This document shows, piece after piece, positions 1 to 5,523 of a stretch of DNA of 5,692 nucleotides (its first letter is position 1; the number at the start of each line of letters is the position of its first letter). The notes beneath the pieces were generated by a model. The model was not told the origin of the DNA and did not search any database. It worked only from the letters and a program-made list of their open reading frames with translations. The DNA is from JAUNBG01 sp964442735 (GTDB lineage Bacteria; Planctomycetota; Planctomycetia; Pirellulales; Thermoguttaceae). Location: NCBI GenBank assembly GCA_964442735.1, contig CAYUAP010000201.1, positions 1-5,692 of the forward strand. The letters run 5' to 3'. A program made the position numbers and the translations under genes.

Positions 1-57
1 GAAACCACAGATATAAAGTGAAACCACAGATATAAAGTGAAACCACGGATATAAAGT
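1..57. repeat. 19-bp tandem repeat, three full units
   Basis: Three back-to-back 19-bp units occupy 1-19, 20-38 and 39-57. Each reads gaaaccac(a/g)gatataaagt; units 1 and 2 are identical and unit 3 has one A-to-G change. A fourth partial unit starts at 58 and runs into the left arm of the larger repeat. Each unit carries one CAC(A/G)GAT heptamer, at 6, 25, 44 and 63, so the heptamers are 19 bp apart, close to two DNA turns. The window opens on the first base of a unit, so the array may continue upstream. Confidence 0.9.
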
Positions 58-239
58 GAAACCACGGATAACACTGATTTTCACGGATAGTTTTTGGCAA
101 ACAAACTTTTTTATGATAAAATTATTTATTATAATAAATAAAATGTTTCGTTTGTTATTGTAAAATATTGTGTTTTATGGCAGACTATCTCTGTTTATCC
201 GTGATATTCGTGGTTCCAAAATCGTTCGTGAATGGTTAC
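48..239 (-). repeat. Left arm of a ~190-bp inverted repeat flanking the ATPase gene
   Basis: The reverse complement of this stretch matches 1565-1758 almost end to end. I count about 16 differences, including two single-base gaps, over about 193 aligned positions, mostly transitions. The inner end (toward the gene) reads ggttac at 234-239 and the outer end reads gatataaag at 48-56. The arm is AT-rich and partly self-complementary. Its ends carry related words (gaaaccacggata... at 58 and the complement of ggaaccac near 207-217), and a perfect 20-bp palindrome lies at 122-141. No open reading frame of note is inside. The structure resembles a non-coding MITE or a large intergenic palindromic repeat. 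No transposase is visible, so mobility is inference only. Confidence 0.85.
122..141. repeat. Perfect 20-bp AT palindrome at the centre of the left arm
   Basis: The sequence ttatttatta/taataaataa reads identically on both strands. It sits near the middle of the 190-bp repeat and is flanked by a second pair of complementary blocks (acaaac at about 103 and gtttgt at about 149-155). The right arm has lost this symmetry through two substitutions and a one-base indel near 1666-1675. Confidence 0.75.
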
Positions 240-251
240 CATAATTTATTA

Positions 252-268
252 TGCTCCCCTTGGGAGCA
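252..268 (+). promoter_or_regulatory. Hairpin in the ATPase gene leader
   Basis: TGCTCCC (252-258) and GGGAGCA (262-268) form a perfect 7-bp GC-rich stem with a 3-nt loop, ending 25 nt before the ATG at 294. No T-run follows on either strand, so it does not look like an intrinsic terminator. It lies just inside the left repeat arm, between the repeat and the start codon, so it would be in the 5' leader of any transcript started within the repeat. Its role is unknown; mRNA stability or translation control is possible. Confidence 0.5.
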
Positions 269-293
269 GTCGGAAAAATATTAAATAAATACG

Positions 294-1520
294 ATGAATC
301 AACAATTATTTTTAGAATGGCAGGAAAAAGCCCGACTAGGCAAGGATGATTACGTTGTTTCTCTTGTCCAACAGATCATATCCGCCGCATCGGCAGATGG
401 AGTCAGTGACCTTCATTTTCAGCCGGAGAAGAACTGTATGGCGATCTGGTATCGCTATAATGGAGTCCTTCATGAATTGGGTGAAGTGCCATCGGAATAC
501 ACGAATCAAATGGTTGCCCGACTGAAAGTTCTGGCGAATCTTCTGACCTATCGGACGACGATGCCGCAGGAAGGTCGGGTTCAGGCGGGTAAAGTAATTG
601 GGAATGTACGGGAAATGCGTGTTAGTTCCATGCCGACACTCTATGGAGAACGGGTTGTCATTCGTTTTTTTTCCGCGGAAGAGAAATATCAGTTTCCCGA
701 TCAATTGGGTTTTTCTTCCATTCTGGAAGACGATCTAATGGAGGCGCTCGCCCGAAATGGAGGCGCGATCATCATCAGTGGCTCCGCTGGAAGTGGTAAA
801 ACAACCACCGCCTATTCACTTCTGCGACATTTAGCCCTTCACAGTGAAGGATTACGTTCTATTATTACCTTGGAAGATCCTATTGAGCATCCCATTCCCC
901 ATATTAGTCAAATCGAAGTTGGTCAACAAGGGGAAATACCACTTTCAGATATGATTAAATATACACTGCGTCAGGATCCGGAAGTATTATTTGTAGGAGA
1001 AATACGAGACCAGTCGAGTGCTATTTCCGCATTACAGGCGGCGTTGAGTGGACATTTACTCCTAACAACTTTTCACGCGGGAAGTGCCACGGAAGCTGTT
1101 GGACGACTGTCAGAAATGGGAATCGAACCCTTTATTTTGCGGAGCAGTATTCATTTTATATTATGTCAGCGTCTTTTGCGCCGCCTCTGTACCTGTGCAC
1201 AGGAATGTTCGGAACCCCTCTCCATGTCCCTAAACGGTCAAAAATACGAGTTAGAACATTATTACGTCCCGGTTGGTTGTGTCCACTGTTCGCAGACGGG
1301 TTATTATGATCGCGTTGTCGTTGCGGAATCGATTCCCTGGAATAATCCGGTCGTTTCCCGATCCGTTCTCGACCGACTCGATTCTGTCTCCCTTCAAAAT
1401 ATTGTCCTGGAGGCTGGAATGAAAACTATTGCCGAAAATGCGATCGAACTTGTTCGGCAGGGAATTACATCTCCGATGGAGGTCCAACGGGTTCTTGGAG
1501 GAAAAACATATCATGGTTAA
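294..1520 (+). CDS. GspE/PilB-family secretion or type IV pilus assembly ATPase, short form
   Basis: This 408-residue protein is a hexameric secretion ATPase of the GspE/PilB/ComGA group, cytoplasmic enzymes that power pilin or pseudopilin assembly at the inner membrane. An N2-type domain begins around residue 20 (SDLHFQP at 38-44, RYNG at 54-57, QEGR at 92-95). The C-terminal RecA-like domain has Walker A GSAGSGKT (163-170), an Asp box ITLEDPIEHP (191-200), Walker B DPEVLFVGEIRD (228-239) and a His box GHLLLTTFHAGS (253-264). The cysteine region (C299, C301, C305, C329, C332) and the following TGYYDR block point to GspE/PilB rather than the retraction ATPase PilT. The first cysteine cluster is CxCx3C rather than the usual CxxC, and the usual TGYxGR has D for G. 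The usual N1 domain is absent; PilB is normally about 560 residues. The start at 294 is the only good one: an in-frame stop lies at 282-284, although no clear Shine-Dalgarno precedes it. No pilin, platform or secretin gene is adjacent, and the gene sits alone between inverted repeat arms. Confidence 0.9.
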   Translation: MNQQLFLEWQEKARLGKDDYVVSLVQQIISAASADGVSDLHFQPEKNCMAIWYRYNGVLHELGEVPSEYTNQMVARLKVLANLLTYRTTMPQEGRVQAGKVIGNVREMRVSSMPTLYGERVVIRFFSAEEKYQFPDQLGFSSILEDDLMEALARNGGAIIISGSAGSGKTTTAYSLLRHLALHSEGLRSIITLEDPIEHPIPHISQIEVGQQGEIPLSDMIKYTLRQDPEVLFVGEIRDQSSAISALQAALSGHLLLTTFHAGSATEAVGRLSEMGIEPFILRSSIHFILCQRLLRRLCTCAQECSEPLSMSLNGQKYELEHYYVPVGCVHCSQTGYYDRVVVAESIPWNNPVVSRSVLDRLDSVSLQNIVLEAGMKTIAENAIELVRQGITSPMEVQRVLGGKTYHG

Positions 1521-1564
1521 TTGGAAAAAATAGCAGGACAGAGGGATATCACCAATGTAAATTT

Positions 1565-1758
1565 GTAACCATTCATGAACGATTTTGGAACCATGGATAT
1601 CACGGATAAACAGAGATAGTCTGTCGTAAAATACAATTTTTTACAATAACAAACGAAACATTTTTATCTATAATAATAAATAATTTTATCATATAAAAGT
1701 TTGTTTGTCAAAAAACTATCCATGAAAATCAGTGTTATCAGTAGTTTCACTTTATATC
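1565..1758 (+). repeat. Right arm of the ~190-bp inverted repeat
   Basis: This is the inverted partner of 48-239, starting gtaaccattc 44 bp after the ATPase stop codon and ending in gtagtttcactttatatc. Its outer end contains one degenerate partial copy of the 19-bp unit that is tandemly repeated at the left end of the window. The first part, to about 1670, is also shared with the two repeats after lysS. After that point those copies diverge, so this arm and the left arm form one subtype. No credible coding sequence overlaps it. Confidence 0.85.
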
Positions 1759-1812
1759 GGTAAACGGTTACGTAAATTTGAAGAAAATCCCCTCCGTCCA
1801 ATCGAGAATGAA

Positions 1813-1838
1813 GGCGGAGCCGGGATCCCGGGCTCGCC
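1813..1838 (-). terminator. GC-rich hairpin, possible terminator of the oxidoreductase gene
   Basis: On the minus strand the oxidoreductase gene ends at 1899, and about 60 nt later its transcript would form a strong stem. GGC (1813-1815) pairs with GCC (1836-1838), GAGCC (1817-1821) with GGCTC (1831-1835), and GGGA with TCCC inside, with single-base bulges. The following minus-strand sequence is only moderately T-rich (ttcattctcgatt), so this is a weak intrinsic terminator at best. It stands out as a GC-rich island in an AT-rich spacer. It may instead be a 3' stability hairpin. Confidence 0.35.
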
Positions 1839-1898
1839 GAATTGTAACAAGGGTAAAAGCAGTGGTATTCGTACTATATTATTCTCTAACGATAATTT

Positions 1899-3263
1899 CT
1901 ATTTCAAGGTGGGATGGATCCAAGGTCCGCGATATTTTCGAGCGAGAAGCGCGTTGGCCTCCGGATCATTTTTGACATTTCCGGCGACGGGATCCCATTC
2001 CAAGGTCCGATGCAGTTCGAGGGAAAGATTTCCGAGAATACAGCAGATAGAGGAAATCATACCTTCTTCAATATCGGAGACAGGACGTCCGCGATCTTCA
2101 ATACGTTCCAGCCAGTTCTTCATATGCTGACGAATGGCCGAAGAAACATGTCGTTCGAGTCCGGGTTCTGTTTTATCTTCCGGATATTGATCATATTCGT
2201 AAAGGACATCGCCACTAATCGTATCATTCGAGCGATATTTTTTGAAATCGTAGCCGAAAACACCGGCTTTAAGCAGACCATGTTCTCCATAGAAAAACCC
2301 GCCCCATGGGTATCTCTGGTCGGTAACTTCACTCCAGTTACGGTGATTCCAGATAACTTCCAGATCGTCATACTCGAAAACGACCGTCTGGGTATCCGGC
2401 GTATTGGAGGTACTCTTTGTTTTGAGATAGATTCCGCCGTGGGAAGTAATTCGTTTTGGCCAGCCGAGATTGAGGAGCCATCGAGTCATATCGAACATAT
2501 GAACGCCCATATCGCCGAGCCAACCGTTTCCGTATTCTTTAAACTGGCGCCATCCGCCGCGCATAATAGTACGATAGAAGGGGAGCATGGGGGCAGGTCC
2601 GGTCCACCTATCGAAATTAAAGGAATCGGGGGGCGTTTCCGGTTTGGCAATGAATTGTCCGCTCCCACCATAATAGCAGAAGATTTCCACCTGTCCCACT
2701 TTACCAAGCATACCGGAATCGATAATCTTTTTTTTGGCCTCGACGAGATGGGGGGTACTGCGGCGCTGAAGTCCGACTTGAACAACTTTTTTAGTGGCCC
2801 GTGCCGTCTGGAACATGGCCTGACATTCAACCACATCCGTTGCAATCGGCTTCTGAACGAAAACGTCCGCTCCACTTTTGACCGCATCGATCATCTGGAG
2901 TGCGTGCCAATGGTCCGGGGTATCAATTAAAACGAGGTCGAGGTCTTTTTCCGCTAACATTTTACTGTAGTCGGTATATTTACGTGGTACCTTTTTCGAG
3001 ACCTGACGTTCCGCAATGACATTCGCCGCCTGATTCAGAATTTCTTCATTAACATCACAGAGCGAGACGACTTCGACTGGGGCAACCTGTATTAAACGAA
3101 GTACGTCAATTTTACCATACCAGTTGGGACCGATAACGCCCACTCGAAGTTTTTTATCGGCAAATTTTTCGTCGTAGCCCGCATAGCCGGTTGTGCCGAG
3201 CATGGTTCCCGCGACTCCTAATCCGCCAACCTTTAAAAAATCACGTCGTTTCATTATATCCAT
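1899..3263 (-). CDS. Tat-exported Gfo/Idh/MocA-family oxidoreductase
   Basis: This 454-residue protein is predicted to be an NAD(P)-dependent dehydrogenase acting on a sugar, cyclitol or sugar-like substrate; the substrate cannot be read from sequence. The N-terminus has a twin-arginine signal, KRRDFLK (5-11), followed by a glycine/alanine-rich hydrophobic stretch to about residue 28, so folded export by the Tat system is expected. The Rossmann domain starts at about 40 with VGVIGPNWYG (41-50), an atypical form of the dinucleotide loop. The usual EKP motif is QKP (137-139), and K138, a catalytic lysine in the family, is kept. GDMGVHMFD (250-258) carries the conserved Asp/His pair D251 and H255. 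The C-terminal domain ends with RGPWIHP (445-451). The start at 3263 is preferred over the in-frame ATG nine bases later (residue 4) because AGGA lies 7 nt upstream of it but 16 nt from the second. The gene is convergent with the ATPase and divergent from lysS, with no operon partner. Such Tat-tagged paralogues are very numerous in Planctomycetota, Verrucomicrobiota and Bacteroidota. Confidence 0.93.
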   Translation of the reverse strand: MDIMKRRDFLKVGGLGVAGTMLGTTGYAGYDEKFADKKLRVGVIGPNWYGKIDVLRLIQVAPVEVVSLCDVNEEILNQAANVIAERQVSKKVPRKYTDYSKMLAEKDLDLVLIDTPDHWHALQMIDAVKSGADVFVQKPIATDVVECQAMFQTARATKKVVQVGLQRRSTPHLVEAKKKIIDSGMLGKVGQVEIFCYYGGSGQFIAKPETPPDSFNFDRWTGPAPMLPFYRTIMRGGWRQFKEYGNGWLGDMGVHMFDMTRWLLNLGWPKRITSHGGIYLKTKSTSNTPDTQTVVFEYDDLEVIWNHRNWSEVTDQRYPWGGFFYGEHGLLKAGVFGYDFKKYRSNDTISGDVLYEYDQYPEDKTEPGLERHVSSAIRQHMKNWLERIEDRGRPVSDIEEGMISSICCILGNLSLELHRTLEWDPVAGNVKNDPEANALLARKYRGPWIHPTLK

Positions 3264-3591
3264 TTTCTCTTCCTTAAAATTTAATATGGCTCTTGCTTTT
3301 TTACAATCGTGTTTCGATGTAAATCGTCACACCTAACCGGGATTCCACGAGGACCGTATTCTGTTTTTTCGATACCACCGAGAGAACCGGGATTACGGAA
3401 AGTTTGCGTTCCAGTCGTTTAGTATATCTGAATTTAAATGGAAAAACAATTCCCCATTTGTTTTTATCACCAGCTAAATGAACTTTTTTAATAAACTTTC
3501 TTGTATTTTTATAATTTTTAACGCGATCTGCATTGACCAAATATCAAAAAAACGTAAAAATTGACGAAATGGGAAGTTTTGTCCGTTCTCC

Positions 3592-3619
3592 TTGAGGATT
3601 GGTCGAATCGGTATATAAT
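3592..3619 (+). promoter_or_regulatory. Probable sigma-70-type promoter of lysS
   Basis: A TTGAGG element (3592-3597, four of six matches to TTGACA) is followed after 16 bp by a perfect TATAAT (3614-3619). Transcription would begin near 3626, giving a leader of about 60 nt. The leader contains a small hairpin, CGCTG-AAA-CAGCG (3647-3659), with no T-run after it. Nothing resembling a T-box or another amino-acid-responsive leader is visible. AT-rich flanks make chance matches possible. Confidence 0.45.
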
Positions 3620-3676
3620 ATAAAAGGGTAAATAAAATAATAAAAACGCTGAAACAGCGAAAATTTCATAAAAAGC

Positions 3677-3680
3677 AGGA
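3677..3680 (+). promoter_or_regulatory. Ribosome binding site of lysS
   Basis: AGGA lies 8 nt before the ATG at 3689 and supports that start. The protein begins with the short charged helix expected at the N-terminus of bacterial LysRS, which agrees. Confidence 0.6.
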
Positions 3681-3688
3681 TTGATAGA

Positions 3689-5260
3689 ATGGCAAAAGAA
3701 GAATCGACAACAGCCGGAGAAGTTCTTGAAGCGGCACGTCGTGAAAAATTACGTAAACTGGTGGAATTGGGCATAGATCCATGGGGACATCGTTTTGATG
3801 GACATTTGTCGATAGGCACAGTGCGTTCGCGTGAAAATGAAATTATAGTAGAGGCTCCGTCGGAACCTGTAGAACCGCCGCCAACGACCCCGGATGGAAA
3901 ACCGGCATGGCGCAAGCCGGAAATTCACATGACGGGCCCCCAGGTTCGTGTTGCTGGCCGTATTATTCTCCAACGTCGTCAGGGAAAATTAATATTTCTG
4001 ACAATAAAGGATTGGTCGGGAGAAATTCAGATTCTAATCGGTAAAAATCAGGTTGGCGAACAGAATTGGGAGCAGGCGCTTTGTTTCGACCTTGGTGATA
4101 TTATTGGAGTGGACGGCGAGTTTAAGAAGACGCAGAAAGGGGAATTGACCATTTTCGCGTCCGATTTAACCTTTCTGTCGAAATCATTAGAGACACCTCC
4201 AGACAAGTTCAAGGGGTTGACCGACCCGGAACTTCGGTCGCGTATGCGTTATATCGATCTGATTCATACCGATGGAGTTATGGACCGAATGCTCAAGCGA
4301 ACGCAAATTGTGTATTCGATTCGGGAGACACTTCGAGGCGAGGGGTTCGTTGAGGTGGAAGGTCCAACCCTACATGCCATAGCGGGCGGGGCTGCCGCGC
4401 GTCCGTTTATAACCCATCACAATTCGCTCGATATTCAGTTATATCTGCGTATCGCGCTGGAACTCCATCTGAAACGTCTTCTCGTCGGTGGAATTGAAAG
4501 AGTTTTTGAAATAGGACGTGTCTATCGAAACGAAGGAATTGATCAGACACACAATCCGGAATTCACCATGATGGAATTGTATCAGTCCTATGGCGACTAT
4601 CATTCCATGATGGATATCATGGAGAAGATCATACTAAACGCGCTCAAGGCAACGGGACAGGGCAACAAGGTCTCCTGGGATGGGGATGAAGTCGATTTTA
4701 CACCCCCATTTGCGCGTAAAACATGGTTCGAATTATTTCGGGAGTATACCGGAGTCGATCCACATGATCGCGAGGCGGTTGCCGTTCTGGCCCAATCACT
4801 CAATATTGAAACCGCAGGTAAACATCCGGACGTTATTCTGAACAATATATTTGAGGAAAAGGTTGAAGATCAATTGATTGGTCCTGTTTTTGTAACGGAC
4901 TATCCTGCCAGTATTTGTCCTTTAACGAAGCGTAAAGCAAGCGATCCGTCTATTGCTGAACGATTTGAAATGTTCGTACATGGTGTTGAAGTCTGTAATG
5001 CCTATACGGAACTGAACGATCCAGACCTTCAAGAGGAATTATTCCGTAATCAGTTGGCGGGTCAGAAGGAAGAAGATTCCATGGCGAAAATGGATAATGA
5101 CTTTATAAAGGCACTCCGGCATGGTATGCCTCCCGCAGGTGGACTGGGAGTCGGTATCGACCGTCTCGTTATGTTACTGACCAATACGACGAGTATACGT
5201 GAAGTCATTTTGTTCCCGTTATTGCGTCCGGAACAAACTAGAGAAAACGGAACAAACTAG
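3689..5260 (+). CDS. lysS: Lysyl-tRNA synthetase, class II
   Basis: This 523-residue cytoplasmic enzyme charges tRNA-Lys with lysine using ATP. The N-terminal helix and GIDPWGHRF (28-36) lead into the OB-fold anticodon-binding domain (about 86-165), then GLTDPELRSRMRYIDL (176-191) and the class II catalytic core. Motif 1 is GFVEVEGPTL (219-228), followed by GGAAARPFITHHN (233-245). Motif 2 is RNEGIDQTHNPEF (280-292), with R280, E282, H288 and F292 kept. Motif 3 is GLGVGIDR (485-492), with R492 kept. All key signatures are present, so it should be active. Compared with the roughly 500-residue standard enzyme, extra residues at about 48-84 form an acidic, proline-rich insert before the OB fold, a feature I associate with planctomycete LysRS. 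Motif 2 reads GIDxTHNPEF, like eukaryotic LysRS, rather than the common bacterial GISxRHNPEF. The last few residues come from a short duplication at the stop codon. The gene is alone, with its own likely promoter. Confidence 0.97.
   Translation: MAKEESTTAGEVLEAARREKLRKLVELGIDPWGHRFDGHLSIGTVRSRENEIIVEAPSEPVEPPPTTPDGKPAWRKPEIHMTGPQVRVAGRIILQRRQGKLIFLTIKDWSGEIQILIGKNQVGEQNWEQALCFDLGDIIGVDGEFKKTQKGELTIFASDLTFLSKSLETPPDKFKGLTDPELRSRMRYIDLIHTDGVMDRMLKRTQIVYSIRETLRGEGFVEVEGPTLHAIAGGAAARPFITHHNSLDIQLYLRIALELHLKRLLVGGIERVFEIGRVYRNEGIDQTHNPEFTMMELYQSYGDYHSMMDIMEKIILNALKATGQGNKVSWDGDEVDFTPPFARKTWFELFREYTGVDPHDREAVAVLAQSLNIETAGKHPDVILNNIFEEKVEDQLIGPVFVTDYPASICPLTKRKASDPSIAERFEMFVHGVEVCNAYTELNDPDLQEELFRNQLAGQKEEDSMAKMDNDFIKALRHGMPPAGGLGVGIDRLVMLLTNTTSIREVILFPLLRPEQTRENGTN
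5229..5260 (+). repeat. lysS: 13-bp direct duplication spanning the lysS stop codon
   Basis: cggaacaaactag occurs at 5229-5241 and again at 5248-5260, 19 bp apart. Because 19 is not a multiple of 3, the two copies are read in different frames. In the first, TAG is out of frame and is read through as ..ACT-AGA..; in the second, TAG is the actual lysS stop. The tail after RPEQ (TRENGTN) therefore looks like a recent, tolerated C-terminal change. Confidence 0.8.
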
Positions 5261-5266
5261 GGAGTC

Positions 5267-5523
5267 ACCATTCACGAACAATTTTGGAACCACGGATATC
5301 ACAGATATCACGGATAAACACAGATAAACACAGATAAACACAGATAAACACAGATAGTCTGCCGTAAAATCCAATATTTTACAATAGCAAACGAAACATT
5401 TTTATCTATACTCAAGGTCGTTATAAAAGTCTGTTTTTCAAAACAGACGAGACGCCTGTTTTAAAGGATACGGACGAGACGTCCGCGTTCCCGGAAAATG
5501 CCGAATTTATAACGTTGTACAGT
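5267..5523 (+). repeat. Third copy of the repeat family, mosaic subtype, first tandem unit
   Basis: This copy begins 7 bp after the lysS stop with accattcacgaac and matches the right arm (from 1568) up to about 5410. It then switches to different sequence (ctcaaggtcg...), returning only briefly to a related ataaaagt-tgttt-tcaaaa stretch. The new half includes a 9-bp inverted repeat gtctgtttt/aaaacagac (5429-5448) and a cggac/gtccg stem (5471-5485). A third inverted repeat, gtaaaat/attttac (5364-5382), lies in the shared half. The unit is 257 bp from its start to the start of the next copy and is non-coding. Confidence 0.85.
5291..5355 (+). repeat. Phased array of seven CAC(G/A)GAT heptamers
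   Basis: Heptamers CACGGAT or CACAGAT start at 5291, 5300, 5309, 5319, 5329, 5339 and 5349, spaced 9, 9, 10, 10, 10 and 10 bp. All are on the same strand and close to one helical turn apart. The 10-bp unit cagataaaca is tandemly expanded here. The neighbouring copy at 5524 has only three heptamers, which accounts for its being 39 bp shorter in this segment. Confidence 0.85.

Larger units (their letters stand above)
3264..3688. other. 425-bp divergent spacer, no convincing gene
   Basis: This spacer separates the oxidoreductase and lysS start codons. The lysS-proximal part holds a probable promoter, a small hairpin and a ribosome binding site. The oxidoreductase-proximal part holds a Shine-Dalgarno-like AAGGA (3271-3275, minus strand). 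A 79-codon minus-strand reading frame at 3301-3540 lies between. It has no Shine-Dalgarno (a run of T precedes its ATG), its Lys/Arg-rich translation is unfamiliar to me, and I do not call it. A 10-bp direct repeat, aaccgggatt, occurs at 3335 and 3385. No copy of the CAC(G/A)GAT repeat family is present here, unlike the other two main spacers. Confidence 0.6.

Noticed and set aside
1..69. CRISPR-like array from the regularly repeated 19-bp units
   Set aside because: The units are directly contiguous with no unique spacers, and no cas gene is present.
1732..2130. 132-codon plus-strand frame starting in the right repeat arm
   Set aside because: It starts inside non-coding repeat, crosses a GC-rich hairpin and then runs antisense to the oxidoreductase gene; no motif or ribosome binding site.
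1914..2930. 338-codon open frame on the plus strand opposite the oxidoreductase gene
   Set aside because: It is fully antisense to a well-supported gene with family motifs, its translation shows no recognisable domain, and it is best explained as a shadow of the coding strand's codon bias.
3335..3394. 10-bp direct repeat aaccgggatt 50 bp apart, as a possible operator
   Set aside because: Only two short copies, non-integral helical spacing and no symmetry; could be chance.
3301..3540. 79-codon minus-strand frame upstream of the oxidoreductase gene
   Set aside because: No Shine-Dalgarno (T-run before the ATG), unfamiliar Lys/Arg-rich translation and no domain. Conservation in a related genome would be needed to call it.
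3561..3566. TTGACG as the -35 box of lysS
   Set aside because: No acceptable -10 hexamer lies 16-18 bp downstream; the TTGAGG/TATAAT pair at 3592-3619 fits better.
5429..5448. gtctgtttt/aaaacagac as the lysS terminator
   Set aside because: It lies about 170 nt past the stop, is part of the repeat family (recurring at 5647), and is followed by gagacgcc rather than a T-run.
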